Positions 1 to 9,635 are shown, counted from the stretch's first letter. The stretch: 64,000 nucleotides of DNA from JANXUR01 sp038229415 (GCA_038229415.1 JBBROM010000017.1:14274-78273); one strand, 5' to 3'. Numbers and translations are program-made. The notes: generated from the letters alone by a model not told the origin.

Positions 1-1
1 T

Positions 2-973
2 TCCCCCGCCAGAAGCGATGCAGCGGTGGAGGCCAAGGCGCAGTCAGGCAACGATGCCAATGTAATGGCTAGCAATGACGCCGTGGCTGCTACCAACCTA
101 CCCTCCGCCGAAGCGCCCGCGCTGAGCAAGGCCGCGACACGTAGAGGCAAGTCCGCCAAGGTATCTGCACCCGAAGTCGAGACCGCAAGCGAGCCGCCTG
201 CGGTGCGCGAAGCCCAGCCTACGGCGACCGGCGACCGTTCGCTCATCCGCGCACTGGGATTGAAGATTGGCAAGATCGTGATTGACGCCGGACACGGTGG
301 GCACGACACCGGAACGATTGGCCCTGACGGACTGCGGGAGAAGGATTTGGTGCTGGATGTCGCTCTGCGGCTAGGCAAAGCGCTGGAATCACGGCTGGGC
401 GCGGAGGTGGTTTACACGCGCGACGACGATACGTTTATTCCGCTGGAGACGCGCACCGCCATCGCGAACCGCGAACGTGCCGACCTGTTTATTTCGGTCC
501 ATGCCAACTCCAGTGACGACGAGACCGCGCGCGGCGTGGAAACGTACTATCTGAATTTCACCTCGTCGAAAGATGCGCTGGAAGTGGCAGCACGCGAAAA
601 CGCGGTGTCGGAAAAGTCCATTCACGAACTGCAAGACTTGGTGAAGAAGATTGCGCTGAAGGAAAAGATTGAAGAGTCGCGCGAGTTTGCCGCCGACGTG
701 GAGCACTCGTTATGGGCTGGCTTGAACGCGAAGAATCCGGGCCTGCGTGATCGCGGTGTAAAGAAGGCGCCATTCGTGGTGTTGATTGGCGCAAATATGC
801 CATCCATCCTCGCGGAGATTTCGTTCGTCAGTAACCCCAGCGACGAGAAGAAACTGCGCACCGGCGAATACCGCCAGCATATTGCCGATTCGCTTTACAA
901 GGGCGTCGCGAAATACGTAAGCGGGTTGGGCGGCGTGAAAGTGGCGAGCCTTAACAAGCACGAGGGCGAATAG
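2..973 (+). CDS. N-acetylmuramoyl-L-alanine amidase (Amidase_3), 5' end outside window
   Basis: Hydrolyses the amide bond between N-acetylmuramic acid and L-alanine in peptidoglycan, in the periplasm, usually during daughter-cell separation. The frame is open to the window edge, so the true start lies upstream and the GTG at 26 is not a convincing start. The first ~85 visible residues are an Ala/Pro-rich linker; an AMIN or signal region may precede it. The catalytic domain starts at KIVIDAGHGG and shows the usual zinc-ligand motifs of the family: His in AGHGG, Glu in REKDL, His in ISVHANSS and the late Glu in LAEISFVSN. It is convergent with the lactonase gene, with only 4 bases between the stops. 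Confidence 0.93.
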   Translation, partial: SPARSDAAVEAKAQSGNDANVMASNDAVAATNLPSAEAPALSKAATRRGKSAKVSAPEVETASEPPAVREAQPTATGDRSLIRALGLKIGKIVIDAGHGGHDTGTIGPDGLREKDLVLDVALRLGKALESRLGAEVVYTRDDDTFIPLETRTAIANRERADLFISVHANSSDDETARGVETYYLNFTSSKDALEVAARENAVSEKSIHELQDLVKKIALKEKIEESREFAADVEHSLWAGLNAKNPGLRDRGVKKAPFVVLIGANMPSILAEISFVSNPSDEKKLRTGEYRQHIADSLYKGVAKYVSGLGGVKVASLNKHEGE

Positions 974-977
974 CGGC

Positions 978-1862
978 TCAGGCCAGCACGATTTTTGAGC
1001 CTGCGATGCGGCTGAAGTATTCCGGAACTCCCCGGACTCCAGGAAATATGCGAAAGAGCGCCCCCGCGAACTCTCCGTCAACGTGGCGTTGATCGCCTCC
1101 GGCTGTAGTGACGTAGATCTGGTCGAGGTCGTCGCCGCCAAAGGTAAGGCTCGATGTCTTCGGGGCGGGAATCGAAAACTTTTCCACGATGTTGCCGTCT
1201 TCCGCGAGTCGGACTATACAGCCGCCATCCCAAAGCGCCGTCCACAGATGACCTTTGCAGTCGAGCGTCATGCCGTCCGGCAGTCCATCGGCTTCGGCAA
1301 ATCTTACGAAGACGCGCGGGTTCGTGATGCTTCCATCCGCCTCGTTGTAGTCAAAGCGATAGATTTCGTGGGCGAAGGAATCGGTATAGAAAAAACTCTT
1401 GTGATCCTGCGTAAAGGCCATGCCGTTGGAGCACCCGATCCCTTCGAGCACCAGGTGAAGCGATCCGTCCACATCCAGCCGATACAGCCTGCCCTTATTC
1501 TCGGGTGTGGACATGGTGCCACAAAAAACTCGGCCTGCAGGATCAGCGATCACATCATTGAAGCGCGAGTTGCGCTCTGCCGGAATTTCGGCAAGAAGCT
1601 CGGTGTACACGTCGTCACGCCAGCGCGCGATGGTGCCACGATCCTGAAACAGCAGCAGGCCCCCTTCCGCCTGAAAGCAAAACCCGCCCACCGTGCGACC
1701 GGAATAAATCTGCCCGTGGCTTCGCGTTGCCGAGTTGTAGCTGAAGATTCGCCCGACGGGAATATCGCACCAGTATAGTTTGCGCTCAAGCGGATGCCAG
1801 AGCGGGTTCTCACCAATTTGACAGGCATAGTCGGCTATGAGTTCGGGCGCGGCGGCATTCAT
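978..1862 (-). CDS. SMP-30/gluconolactonase/LRE family sugar lactonase
   Basis: Predicted six-bladed beta-propeller lactonase of 294 aa that opens aldonolactones to aldonic acids. The family metal ligands can be placed: Glu18 in GENPLW, Asn102 in FNDVIADPAG, Asn146 in CSNGMAF and Asp196 in GLPDGMTLD. There is no signal peptide, so it should act in the cytoplasm. It is divergent from the sugar-acid dehydratase and SDR dehydrogenase genes. Together these three supply the dehydrogenase, lactonase and dehydratase steps of an oxidative (Weimberg/Dahms type) pentose route. The exact substrate cannot be read from sequence. Confidence 0.88.
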   Translation of the reverse strand: MNAAAPELIADYACQIGENPLWHPLERKLYWCDIPVGRIFSYNSATRSHGQIYSGRTVGGFCFQAEGGLLLFQDRGTIARWRDDVYTELLAEIPAERNSRFNDVIADPAGRVFCGTMSTPENKGRLYRLDVDGSLHLVLEGIGCSNGMAFTQDHKSFFYTDSFAHEIYRFDYNEADGSITNPRVFVRFAEADGLPDGMTLDCKGHLWTALWDGGCIVRLAEDGNIVEKFSIPAPKTSSLTFGGDDLDQIYVTTAGGDQRHVDGEFAGALFRIFPGVRGVPEYFSRIAGSKIVLA

Positions 1863-2026
1863 CGGTTGAGCGTCCTATGCGAGAGCATGAAGGAAGATGG
1901 TAATACCGTGGGTAGTGTAGGACAGAATGCGGCACTATGTATACTTGCTGGCACGCAGTCCACTGAGTGAGCTTATTTGCGCCAGCGTATGTCGCGCAGG
2001 TGAGGCCTTCCCCGGAGTCGCAAGTC

Positions 2027-3757
2027 ATGTCCACCGAGAAAAGAAAATATCGTTCCGCCGCCTGGTTCGGTCGCACCGATAAGGACGGATTCATTCATCG
2101 CAGCTGGATGAAGAATCAGGGCCTGCCCGCCGACGTTTTCGACGGGCGTCCGGTGATCGGCATCTGTAATACGTGGTCGGAACTCACACCGTGCAACGCC
2201 CATATGCGAGCCCTGGCCGAGCGCGTGAAACGCGGCGTTTGGGAAGCAGGTGGATTGCCACTCGAATTTCCGGTGATGTCCACGGGCGAGACGAATCTGC
2301 GCCCGACGGCAATGCTCTTCCGCAATCTGGTGAGCATGGACGTGGAAGAGAGTATTCGCGGCAATCCGGTGGATGGCGTGGTTCTGATGTGCGGATGCGA
2401 CAAGACCACGCCTTCGCTGGTTATGGGCGCGGCCAGTTGCGACGTTCCGGCGATCGTCGTCTCAGGCGGCCCTATGCTCAACGGCAAGTTTCGCGGGCGG
2501 GATATTGGCTCGGGTACCGACGTGTGGCGCTTCAGCGAAGAGGTGAAGGCCGGAACGATGTCACAGGAGGAGTTCTCCGAAGCGGAATCGTGCATGTCGC
2601 GCTCGGCGGGACACTGCATGACGATGGGCACGGCCTCTACCATGAGTGCGATGGCGGAAGCGCTGGGTCTAACGTTGCCGCATAACGCCGCGATTCCCGC
2701 CGTGGATTCCCGGCGCTCTGTGCTGGCTCACCTTTCTGGCAGGCGGATCGTCGAGATGGTGCGCGAGGACCTGACTCTCTCGAAGATTCTGGTACGCGAA
2801 GCGTTTGAGAATGCGATCCGAGTGAATGGCGCGCTGGGTGGCTCGACTAATGCTGTGATTCATTTGCTGGCGATCGCGGGCCGCATCGGCGTACCCATGA
2901 ACCTGGACGATTGGGATCGTATCGGTCGCGATACTCCCACGGTGGTTGACCTGATGCCAAGCGGACGATTTCTGATGGAGGATTTCTACTACGCCGGAGG
3001 CTTGCCAGCAGTGATCAAAATGCTCGACGAGCACAAGCTGATTCACGGCGGCGCGTTGACTGTGACGGGCAAGTCCATCGCGGAGAATTGCTCCGATGCG
3101 GCCAACTGGAATCAGGAAGTAATCCGTCCCATGGACAATCCTTTAATTGAACACGGCGGAGTGGCAGTGCTCAAAGGGAACCTTGCGCCCGACGGAGCGG
3201 TGCTTAAGCCTTCGGCTGCGTCGCCTCACCTGATGAAGCATCGCGGACGAGCAGTGGTATTTGCGTCCATTGAGCACTATCACCGGCGCATTCTCGAGCC
3301 TGATCTGGATATTGATGAAACTTCAGTGATGGTGCTGCAGAACTGCGGGCCGAAGGGCTATCCCGGCATGGCCGAGGTGGGCAACATGGGCCTACCGCCG
3401 AAGCTGCTGGCAAAGGGCATCACCGACATGGTCCGCATTTCTGATGCACGCATGAGCGGCACGGCTTATGGCACGGTTGTGCTGCACGTTTGTCCGGAGG
3501 CGGCTGCGGGTGGCACGCTGGCGCTGGTGAAGGATGGCGACTACATCGAGCTCGATGTGGAAGCGCGGCGACTGCATCTGGATGTTTCGGACGAAGAGCT
3601 TGCCGTTAGGCGCGCGGCTTGGAAGCCGGTGTTGCCCATACTTCAAGGTGGCTATCAGCAGTTGTACGTACAGCACGTAATGCAGGCATCGGAAGGCGCG
3701 GACCTGGACTTTCTGGTTGGTTGCCGCAGCACCGTCGTTACCCGAGAGTCTCACTAG
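2027..3757 (+). CDS. IlvD/Edd family sugar-acid dehydratase, L-arabinonate dehydratase type
   Basis: Predicted Fe-S dehydratase converting an aldonate to its 2-keto-3-deoxy acid. ATG 2027 gives 576 aa, matching the ~580 aa of arabinonate and xylonate dehydratases; a GTG at 1967 would add 20 unlikely residues. The family cysteines lie in GICNTWSELTPCNAH, MCGCDKTTP and NCGPKGYPG, and the SAGHCMTMGTASTM segment is conserved. The N-terminal pattern (YRSAAWFG, FIHRSWMKNQG) is that of the L-arabinonate dehydratase branch rather than branched-chain IlvD. A TATACT hexamer at 1940 is a possible -10. The SDR gene starts 4 bases after the stop, so the two are probably co-transcribed. Confidence 0.9.
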   Translation: MSTEKRKYRSAAWFGRTDKDGFIHRSWMKNQGLPADVFDGRPVIGICNTWSELTPCNAHMRALAERVKRGVWEAGGLPLEFPVMSTGETNLRPTAMLFRNLVSMDVEESIRGNPVDGVVLMCGCDKTTPSLVMGAASCDVPAIVVSGGPMLNGKFRGRDIGSGTDVWRFSEEVKAGTMSQEEFSEAESCMSRSAGHCMTMGTASTMSAMAEALGLTLPHNAAIPAVDSRRSVLAHLSGRRIVEMVREDLTLSKILVREAFENAIRVNGALGGSTNAVIHLLAIAGRIGVPMNLDDWDRIGRDTPTVVDLMPSGRFLMEDFYYAGGLPAVIKMLDEHKLIHGGALTVTGKSIAENCSDAANWNQEVIRPMDNPLIEHGGVAVLKGNLAPDGAVLKPSAASPHLMKHRGRAVVFASIEHYHRRILEPDLDIDETSVMVLQNCGPKGYPGMAEVGNMGLPPKLLAKGITDMVRISDARMSGTAYGTVVLHVCPEAAAGGTLALVKDGDYIELDVEARRLHLDVSDEELAVRRAAWKPVLPILQGGYQQLYVQHVMQASEGADLDFLVGCRSTVVTRESH

Positions 3758-3761
3758 TCGA

Positions 3762-4556
3762 ATGGGCAACTCAGCAGTGATGACCGCAACGAATCAGTTC
3801 GGCGTATATCCCAGCCTGCGCGATCGGGTGGTGGTGGTTACGGGCGGCGCCAGCGGCATTGGCGCGGCAATCGTAGAGGCGTTTGCCATGCAGCACGCCC
3901 GCGTGGCTTTTCTGGACATCCAGCAGGATGCTGGCGAAGCATTGGTCGCCCAGCTGGCTTCCGCAGGCTGTACCCAGCCCCGCTTCTTCCGCTGTGATCT
4001 CACCGACACTGGTGCATTGCAAAGTACAGTTGCGAGTGTAATCGAAGCTTTCGGGAGGGTTGACGTCCTGGTAAACAACGCGGGCAATGATGCCCGCCAC
4101 TCCCTCGAAGAGGTTACGTCAGACTTCTGGGATGGCGCGATGGCCGTCAACTTGAAGCACCAGTTTTTTATGACCCAGAGCGTCATTCCAGCGATGCGCA
4201 AAGCGGGCCGCGGCTCGATCATTAACATGAGTTCGATTAGCTGGGTGATCCCCTCCACCAATCTGCCTGTGTATGTGACGGCCAAGGCGGCAATTGTGGG
4301 GATGACGCGAACCTTGGCCCATGAGCTGGGGCCTGACAACATTCGCGTCAATTGTGTGATGCCCGGCGCGATTCTGACCGAACGCCAGCGACAACTTTGG
4401 TTCACCGAAGCTTACAAGGCAGAGATTCTGGGTCGCCAAGCGTTAAAGCGGCTGATCTTGCCTGACGAGGTGGCCCGGCTGGTGCTCTTCCTCGCATCCG
4501 ACGATAGTTCCGCGATCACCAACCAGAGCTATGTAATTGATGGGGGATGGGTGTAA
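3762..4556 (+). CDS. SDR family NAD(P)-dependent oxidoreductase, probable aldopentose 1-dehydrogenase
   Basis: Classical short-chain dehydrogenase of 264 aa with the nucleotide motif TGGASGIG, NNAGN, and a catalytic YVTAK after SSISW. The pattern YPSL near the start, NNAGNDARH, SSISW, ELGPDNIRVNCVMPG and LVLFLASDDSS recalls Caulobacter-type D-xylose 1-dehydrogenase (XylB). I therefore infer oxidation of an aldose to its lactone, feeding the SMP-30 lactonase and the dehydratase. ATG 3762 is preferred because it lies 4 bases after the dehydratase stop; ATG 3780 is an alternative. The upstream overlapping extension to 3717 is unlikely. Confidence 0.87.
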   Translation: MGNSAVMTATNQFGVYPSLRDRVVVVTGGASGIGAAIVEAFAMQHARVAFLDIQQDAGEALVAQLASAGCTQPRFFRCDLTDTGALQSTVASVIEAFGRVDVLVNNAGNDARHSLEEVTSDFWDGAMAVNLKHQFFMTQSVIPAMRKAGRGSIINMSSISWVIPSTNLPVYVTAKAAIVGMTRTLAHELGPDNIRVNCVMPGAILTERQRQLWFTEAYKAEILGRQALKRLILPDEVARLVLFLASDDSSAITNQSYVIDGGWV

Positions 4557-4595
4557 GTGTTGTGTAAGCCATACTTTATCCAGTTTTAGGCAGGC

Positions 4596-4625
4596 TTGGG
4601 ATTCGGCGCTTTGGGCCTGTATACT
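4596..4625 (+). promoter_or_regulatory. Probable promoter of the LacI-family regulator, leading to a leaderless GTG
   Basis: TTGGGA at 4596-4601 and TATACT at 4620-4625 are separated by 18 bases. The GTG at 4632 falls 6 bases after the -10, where transcription would begin, so the mRNA may be leaderless. No Shine-Dalgarno sequence precedes the GTG. Confidence 0.45.
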
Positions 4626-4631
4626 CCGGCT

Positions 4632-5705
4632 GTGCCCCGTGAAGAGTCGAAGAAAACGCTGACGCCATCGGAATCAAACGGACCGGTGAGTCAGCGCATG
4701 CTTGCGGAACACTTGGGACTGTCTCCGGCAACAATTTCCGTGGTGTTGAATGGCTCACCGGTGGCAGATTCGATTCCGGCGGAGACCAAGGCGCGGGTAT
4801 TCGCCGCAGCGCGGCAGTTCAACTATCGCCCGAATTTGGTAGCACGCTCGTTGCGAACCCAGCGCAGCTTTATGATCGGGGTGATGGTGCCCGAGGTCAG
4901 CGAAGGCTATGCCGCCGCAGTGATGGGGGGCATTGAAGAGCAGTTGCTGCAGGAGGGCTACTTTTATCTGGTAGCCAGCCATCGCCACAAGGTGGATCTG
5001 ATTGCTGAATATCCTCGCATGCTGCAGAGCCGCTCGGTGGAAGGTCTTATCGCGGTGGACACGCCTTGGACGCAGGATGTGGCGGTACCTGTGGTGACGA
5101 TCTCTGGCCGCGGCAAAGCGGCTGGGGTCACAAACATCGTCTTGGATCATGATCGGGCGGCGCAGTTGGCGCTGGAGCATCTGTTCCACTTGGGGCATCG
5201 GCGCATCGCCTTCATCAAGGGCCAGTCTTTCAGCTCCGACACGGAAGCCCGCTGGAACTCGATCCTCAAGGCGGCTCGTAAGTTGGAATTGGCAATCGAA
5301 CCCAGCCTGGTAGCACAGTTAGAGGGCGATTCTCCGTCGCCCGAGCTTGGTTATGAGGTAACGCATCAGCTGCTGGCCAATGACGAGGGCTTTACGGCTC
5401 TGTTCGCGTTTAACGACATTTCCGCTATCGGCGCAGTGCGGGCCTTGCGTGAGAGTGGACGACGGGTGCCGGAAGATGTTTCGGTGGTGGGATTCGATGA
5501 CATCCAAAGTGCCGCCTTCCAAAACCCGGGGCTGACTACAGTACGTCAGCCGCTGCGCAGCATGGGCAGGCTGGCGGCGGAAACCGTTTTGCGCAGAATC
5601 GCAAACCCCACGTCCCCAGCCTTGTCGCGCCGGGTTACCGTTGAGCCCGAGCTGGTGGTTCGGGAGTCCACGGCTCCGGTTGCAAAAGCGAAACGGCGCA
5701 CGTAA
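4632..5705 (+). CDS. LacI-family transcriptional regulator
   Basis: DNA-binding repressor of 357 aa. The N-terminal helix-turn-helix reads RMLAEHLGLSPATISVVLNGS, followed by the hinge-helix region RPNLVARSLRTQRS, then a periplasmic-binding-protein-like sugar-sensing core (IGVMVPEVSEGYAAAVMGGIEEQL to VVGFDDIQSAAFQNPGLTTVRQP). GTG 4632 is chosen because the upstream sequence reads as a promoter; other starts up to about 4690 are possible. It follows the oxidative sugar cluster and precedes the GH3 gene. LacI-type operator motifs recur at several carbohydrate promoters in this window, and this is the only LacI protein present, so it is the natural candidate to bind them. Confidence 0.92.
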   Translation: MPREESKKTLTPSESNGPVSQRMLAEHLGLSPATISVVLNGSPVADSIPAETKARVFAAARQFNYRPNLVARSLRTQRSFMIGVMVPEVSEGYAAAVMGGIEEQLLQEGYFYLVASHRHKVDLIAEYPRMLQSRSVEGLIAVDTPWTQDVAVPVVTISGRGKAAGVTNIVLDHDRAAQLALEHLFHLGHRRIAFIKGQSFSSDTEARWNSILKAARKLELAIEPSLVAQLEGDSPSPELGYEVTHQLLANDEGFTALFAFNDISAIGAVRALRESGRRVPEDVSVVGFDDIQSAAFQNPGLTTVRQPLRSMGRLAAETVLRRIANPTSPALSRRVTVEPELVVRESTAPVAKAKRRT

Positions 5706-5728
5706 GAGCCTGACTTACTTCAAATCAC

Positions 5729-5757
5729 TTGCCTAAATCGTTTTACTATTGGATAAT
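5729..5757 (+). promoter_or_regulatory. GH3 promoter with LacI-type operator in the spacer
   Basis: TTGCCT at 5729-5734 and GATAAT at 5752-5757 are 17 bases apart. Between them TAAATCGTTTTA (5734-5745) matches, on the opposite strand, the motif at the TonB-receptor promoter. A repressor bound here would block RNA polymerase. A second weak inverted repeat overlaps the -10 at 5752-5769. Confidence 0.5.
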
Positions 5758-5804
5758 CACTGGATTATTCACCCTTGGTGCAGGGAGATGACTTGCCAAT
5801 CCGA

Positions 5805-8180
5805 ATGGTCCAAATGGCCCGAATGATTCAACCAATTCAACTGGTTCGTCTGTCCGTTGCGTGGTGCGTGATCGCAGTGGCTGGCCCGGCGGCATGGGCG
5901 CAATCCCATACTGCAGCGGTACGTCCCGATGCCAGCTTTGCCAACGCGAGTGTGGAAGGACGCGTAGATGCGTTGCTGGACCGCATGACCCTGGATGAAA
6001 AGGTCGGGCAGTTGGTGTTGTACTCCAACGGGGCCCCGACGGGGCCCGGTACCGGGCGCACCGACTATCACGACATGGTTCGGCGGGGCGAGATTGGCGG
6101 CCTGTTTAACCTTACGACCGCGAAGGAAATCAACGAATTTCAGCGCCTCGCGGTGAAAGAGTCGCGACTGCACATCCCGATTCTGTTTGGGCTGGACGTG
6201 ATTCACGGCTTCCGGACGACCTTTCCCGTGCCACTGGGCTTGGCGTCTACCTGGAACCCAACGTTGGTGGAAGAGGCGGCGCGAGTCGCCGGGCACGAAT
6301 CCGCCGCTGCTGGCGTGCGCTGGACTTTTTCGCCAATGGTAGATATTGCGCGCGACGCCCGCTGGGGCCGCATGATTGAGGGTGCGGGCGAAGACCCCTA
6401 TCTTGGGGAGCAGATGGCCCGGGCTTACGTGCGGGGCTATCAGGGGAAAGACCTGGCCGCTCCCGGAAGTATCGCAGCTTGCGTCAAACACTTTGTAGGC
6501 TATGGAGCGGCGGAAGGCGGCCGCGACTACAACACCACGGAAATTTCAGAACACACGTTGCGCCAGTTCTATCTGCCGCCCTTTAAGGCTGCGGTGGATG
6601 AGGGTGCCGCTTCCTTGATGAGCGCATTCAGCTCGCTTAACGCGGTGCCAACTAGCGCGAATTCGTTTACGTTGAACCAGGTGTTGCGCAAGGAATGGAA
6701 GTTCCGGGGATTGGTCACAAGTGATTGGACTTCGATCGCCGAACTGATGGCGCATGGCATTGCCAATGATGGCGCTACAGCGGCCCGCCGTGCTCTGACT
6801 GCGGGCGTTGAAATGGACATGGAGAGCAACCTCTACCATCTGCACCTGGCGCAAATGGTGAAGGGAGGGCAGGTTCCCGTTGCCGTTGTGGACGAGGCCG
6901 TGCGTCGCGTGCTGCGGGTGAAGTTTGCCTTGGGGCTGTTCGACCATCCCTTGGTGGAGGAAGACAAGGAAGCATCCGCTATGCTGCTGCCTGCCAGCCG
7001 CGAGCTGGCGCGCAAGGCAGCGGAAGAGTCGTTCGTGCTGCTGAAGAATGATGCGGTTCCGGGTTATGCACAGCTACTGCCCCTCTCCTCCCCACTAGGC
7101 AAGATTGCGCTCATCGGCCCATTGGCGGATGACGCAGGCAACATGCTGGGCTCATGGGCGGGACAAGGTCGGGCCGAGGATGCCATTACGCTGCGAACAG
7201 CGCTGACGAAGCAGTTGGGAGCGGATCGAGTGCTTTACGCGAGCGGCGGAAGCATCATCGCGAGCAGCGATGCCGAGATTGCCAGCGCGGTGGCGGCTGC
7301 AAATTTGGCGGACGTTGTGGTGCTTGCGGTGGGTGAAGACGCTGGCTCCATGACCGCGGAGGCAGGATCGCGGGCTCACCTCGATTTGCCCGGGCGTCAA
7401 GAGCAACTGCTGGAGGCCGTTGCTGCGACTGGCAAGCCAGTGGTGATGGTGCTGTTCAGCGGACGCCCGCTGACACTGCCTTGGGCGTTTGCTCATGTGC
7501 CCGCTGTGCTGGAGGCGTGGTTCCCTGGACTGGAAGCTGGACCAGCGCTGGTGCAGACTTTGTTTGGTGAGGTGCAGCCAAGTGGGCGATTGGTGGTGAG
7601 CTGGCCACGCAGCGTGGGGCAGGAGCCGCTCTACTACAACGCCTTGAACACAGGCCGGCCGGCCTTGAACGCTGACCTGACGCATCCGCCGACGGATGGG
7701 TTGGAGAAATATCTTTCGCGCTACATTGATGAGCCCAACTCCCCGCAGTTTCCCTTTGGGTTTGGCCTGACCTATAGCGCGATCCAGTATGGCGACCCGC
7801 ACCTCAGTGATTCGCGCCTTAGCGCTGGCAAACTGAAGACGTTGCTGAGTGAGAATGCAACGAGCAGCAAGAGTGCCGCGACAGCCACGGTAAGCGCAGA
7901 GATCACAAATACGGGGGCGAAGCCCGCGGATGAAGTGGTGCAGCTTTATGTACGGCTGGAAGGCACGAGCACGGCACAGCCAGTGCGTGCGCTGAAGGGG
8001 TTCCAAAAGATTCACCTGGCTCCGGGTGAAACGCGCCGCGTCAGCTTCGATCTTGGGGCGGACACCTTTGCCTTGTGGGACGACCAGAATCACTACACGG
8101 TGGAGCCTGCGAGAGTCACGTTGTGGATTGCGCCCGACTCAGCGCATGGGAACAGCACACGCCTGATGCTTGAGCCATAG
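5805..8180 (+). CDS. Glycoside hydrolase family 3 beta-glucosidase, secreted
   Basis: Predicted exo-acting beta-glucosidase of 791 aa from ATG 5805; a TTG at 5793 has a better-spaced GGAGA. A signal peptide ends near GPAAWAQ. The GH3 N-terminal TIM barrel runs from ALLDRMTLDEKVGQL through GLDVIHGFRTTFPVPLG. The nucleophile Asp lies in GLVTSDWTS. The GH3 C-terminal alpha/beta sandwich carries EESFVLLKND, and a fibronectin-III-like end carries VVQLYVR and LKGFQKIHLAPGE. BglX-type enzymes have the same layout. The GH144-like gene follows directly, so the pair may degrade one glucan, with this enzyme cleaving the released oligosaccharides in the periplasm. Confidence 0.93.
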   Translation: MVQMARMIQPIQLVRLSVAWCVIAVAGPAAWAQSHTAAVRPDASFANASVEGRVDALLDRMTLDEKVGQLVLYSNGAPTGPGTGRTDYHDMVRRGEIGGLFNLTTAKEINEFQRLAVKESRLHIPILFGLDVIHGFRTTFPVPLGLASTWNPTLVEEAARVAGHESAAAGVRWTFSPMVDIARDARWGRMIEGAGEDPYLGEQMARAYVRGYQGKDLAAPGSIAACVKHFVGYGAAEGGRDYNTTEISEHTLRQFYLPPFKAAVDEGAASLMSAFSSLNAVPTSANSFTLNQVLRKEWKFRGLVTSDWTSIAELMAHGIANDGATAARRALTAGVEMDMESNLYHLHLAQMVKGGQVPVAVVDEAVRRVLRVKFALGLFDHPLVEEDKEASAMLLPASRELARKAAEESFVLLKNDAVPGYAQLLPLSSPLGKIALIGPLADDAGNMLGSWAGQGRAEDAITLRTALTKQLGADRVLYASGGSIIASSDAEIASAVAAANLADVVVLAVGEDAGSMTAEAGSRAHLDLPGRQEQLLEAVAATGKPVVMVLFSGRPLTLPWAFAHVPAVLEAWFPGLEAGPALVQTLFGEVQPSGRLVVSWPRSVGQEPLYYNALNTGRPALNADLTHPPTDGLEKYLSRYIDEPNSPQFPFGFGLTYSAIQYGDPHLSDSRLSAGKLKTLLSENATSSKSAATATVSAEITNTGAKPADEVVQLYVRLEGTSTAQPVRALKGFQKIHLAPGETRRVSFDLGADTFALWDDQNHYTVEPARVTLWIAPDSAHGNSTRLMLEP

Positions 8181-8217
8181 TCACGAATCTGCACTGTCGC
8201 AAGGATATCTTCGTTCC

Positions 8218-9537
8218 ATGCCCGACCGATTCCAATGGACACGCCGCGAATGGCTGCGCCTCAGCGGTGGAGCCGCGCTAGCCACAACTTTACCGTTCGT
8301 TGGCTGCCAGCGCGAAGCGCATCCCGCCTATCAGAAACCGTTGAACCCATTGCCGCGGATGAGCGATGACCAGTTGCTCGACGAGATCCAGCGCACGGCG
8401 TTCGATTTTTTCTGGAGTGAAGCCAGTCCAACCACCGGCCAAGTGAAGGATCGTGCACTCGCCAACGGAGGCGACACTCGCACTATTGCCAGCATCGCGG
8501 CCACTGGATTCGGTTTAACGGCGCTGTGCATCGGCGACCGGCGCGGCTATCGCACACGCAAGGAGATCACAGAGCGCGTTCGGGTTACATTGCGCTTTCT
8601 GGCCAATGATCTGCCGAATGAACACGGCTTCTTCTATCACTTTATTGACATGAACACTGGCGAGCGCCAGTGGAAGTGTGAGCTTTCTTCCATTGATACC
8701 GCGCTCTTGCTGTGCGGTGTGTTGACCGCGCGCCAGCATTTTGCCGATGCGGAGATCAAAGCGCTCGCTACCAGGATTTATGAACGCGTGGACTGGCCGT
8801 GGATGCAGAATGGTGGTCCTACCGTCAGCATGGGCTGGCATCCTGAAAAAGGATTCCTCGACGCGCGGTGGGAACGTTACTGCGAGTTGATGATGATCTA
8901 TCTTCTGGCGATCGGTTCGCCGACCCATCCTCTGCCGCCAGAATCGTGGCAGGCGTGGAGTAGGCCTAAGGTGAGCTTTCAGGGGATCGAATACATCTCG
9001 GGCCCTGATCCGATCTTTACGCACCAATATTCGCAGGCATGGTTTGACTTTCGCCACAAGCGGGATGCCTACGCCGACTACTTTGAGAATTCGACAAAGG
9101 CGACGCAGGCTCACAAGCTGTTTTGTATTTCGTTAAAGAACCGTTTTGCCGATTATTCAGATGGCTTATGGGGAATCACTGCGTCGGATTCGGAGAAAGG
9201 TTATACCGCATGGGGCGGACCACCGGAACAGGGCGAGATTGATGGCAGCATTGTTCCTTGTGCGGCAGGAGGGTCGCTGCCCTTTGCCTTCGCGGACTGC
9301 ATCCGCGTACTGCATACCATCCGTGAGCAGTATTCCGGCATGGCGTGGCGGCGCTATGGATTTGTTGACGCCTTCAACCCGCTCACCGGTTGGAGCAATC
9401 CAGACGTGCTTGGCATTGATCAGGGCATCATGATGGTGATGGCCGAGAACCAGCGTACGGGCATGGTTTGGGAGATGTTTATGAAGAATCCCGAGGCGCA
9501 GGTCGCGATGAAGCGCACGGGTTTCCAGCCGAGTTGA
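8218..9537 (+). CDS. Glycoamylase-like (PF10091) protein, GH144-type, Tat or lipoprotein signal
   Basis: 439-aa predicted (alpha/alpha)6-barrel glycoside hydrolase. The start at ATG 8218 is supported by AAGGA at 8201. The N-terminus has a twin-arginine-like RREWLRLSGG and a hydrophobic stretch ending in FVGC, so it may be a Tat-exported lipoprotein. Diagnostic segments of the Glycoamylase family are AFDFFWSEASPTTGQVKDRA, SIAATGFGLTAL, FFYHFIDMNTGER and the C-terminal YGFVDAFNP followed by DQGIMMVMAENQRTGMVW. Characterised relatives in GH144 are endo-beta-1,2-glucanases; extending that specificity here is inference. It is 37 bases downstream of the GH3 gene and probably in the same transcript. 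Confidence 0.82.
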   Translation: MPDRFQWTRREWLRLSGGAALATTLPFVGCQREAHPAYQKPLNPLPRMSDDQLLDEIQRTAFDFFWSEASPTTGQVKDRALANGGDTRTIASIAATGFGLTALCIGDRRGYRTRKEITERVRVTLRFLANDLPNEHGFFYHFIDMNTGERQWKCELSSIDTALLLCGVLTARQHFADAEIKALATRIYERVDWPWMQNGGPTVSMGWHPEKGFLDARWERYCELMMIYLLAIGSPTHPLPPESWQAWSRPKVSFQGIEYISGPDPIFTHQYSQAWFDFRHKRDAYADYFENSTKATQAHKLFCISLKNRFADYSDGLWGITASDSEKGYTAWGGPPEQGEIDGSIVPCAAGGSLPFAFADCIRVLHTIREQYSGMAWRRYGFVDAFNPLTGWSNPDVLGIDQGIMMVMAENQRTGMVWEMFMKNPEAQVAMKRTGFQPS

Positions 9538-9611
9538 CCCGCCGGAGCACGGGCCGACAGCCCTCCCGCCTTGCTTATGGCAGCATCCCAGCTTCTACTC
9601 GGCACAAAAAA

Positions 9612-9635
9612 GGGGAGGTGGCTTGCCACCTCCCC
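9612..9635. terminator. Bidirectional intrinsic terminator
   Basis: A perfect 11-bp stem GGGGAGGTGGC / GCCACCTCCCC with a TT loop lies between the convergent GH144-like and TonB-receptor genes. Six A residues precede it, giving a U-tract for the minus-strand transcript; the plus-strand side has only a short TT. Confidence 0.85.

Noticed and set aside
1967..2026. GTG start for the sugar-acid dehydratase
   Set aside because: The added 20 residues are not typical of the family, and ATG 2027 gives the standard length.
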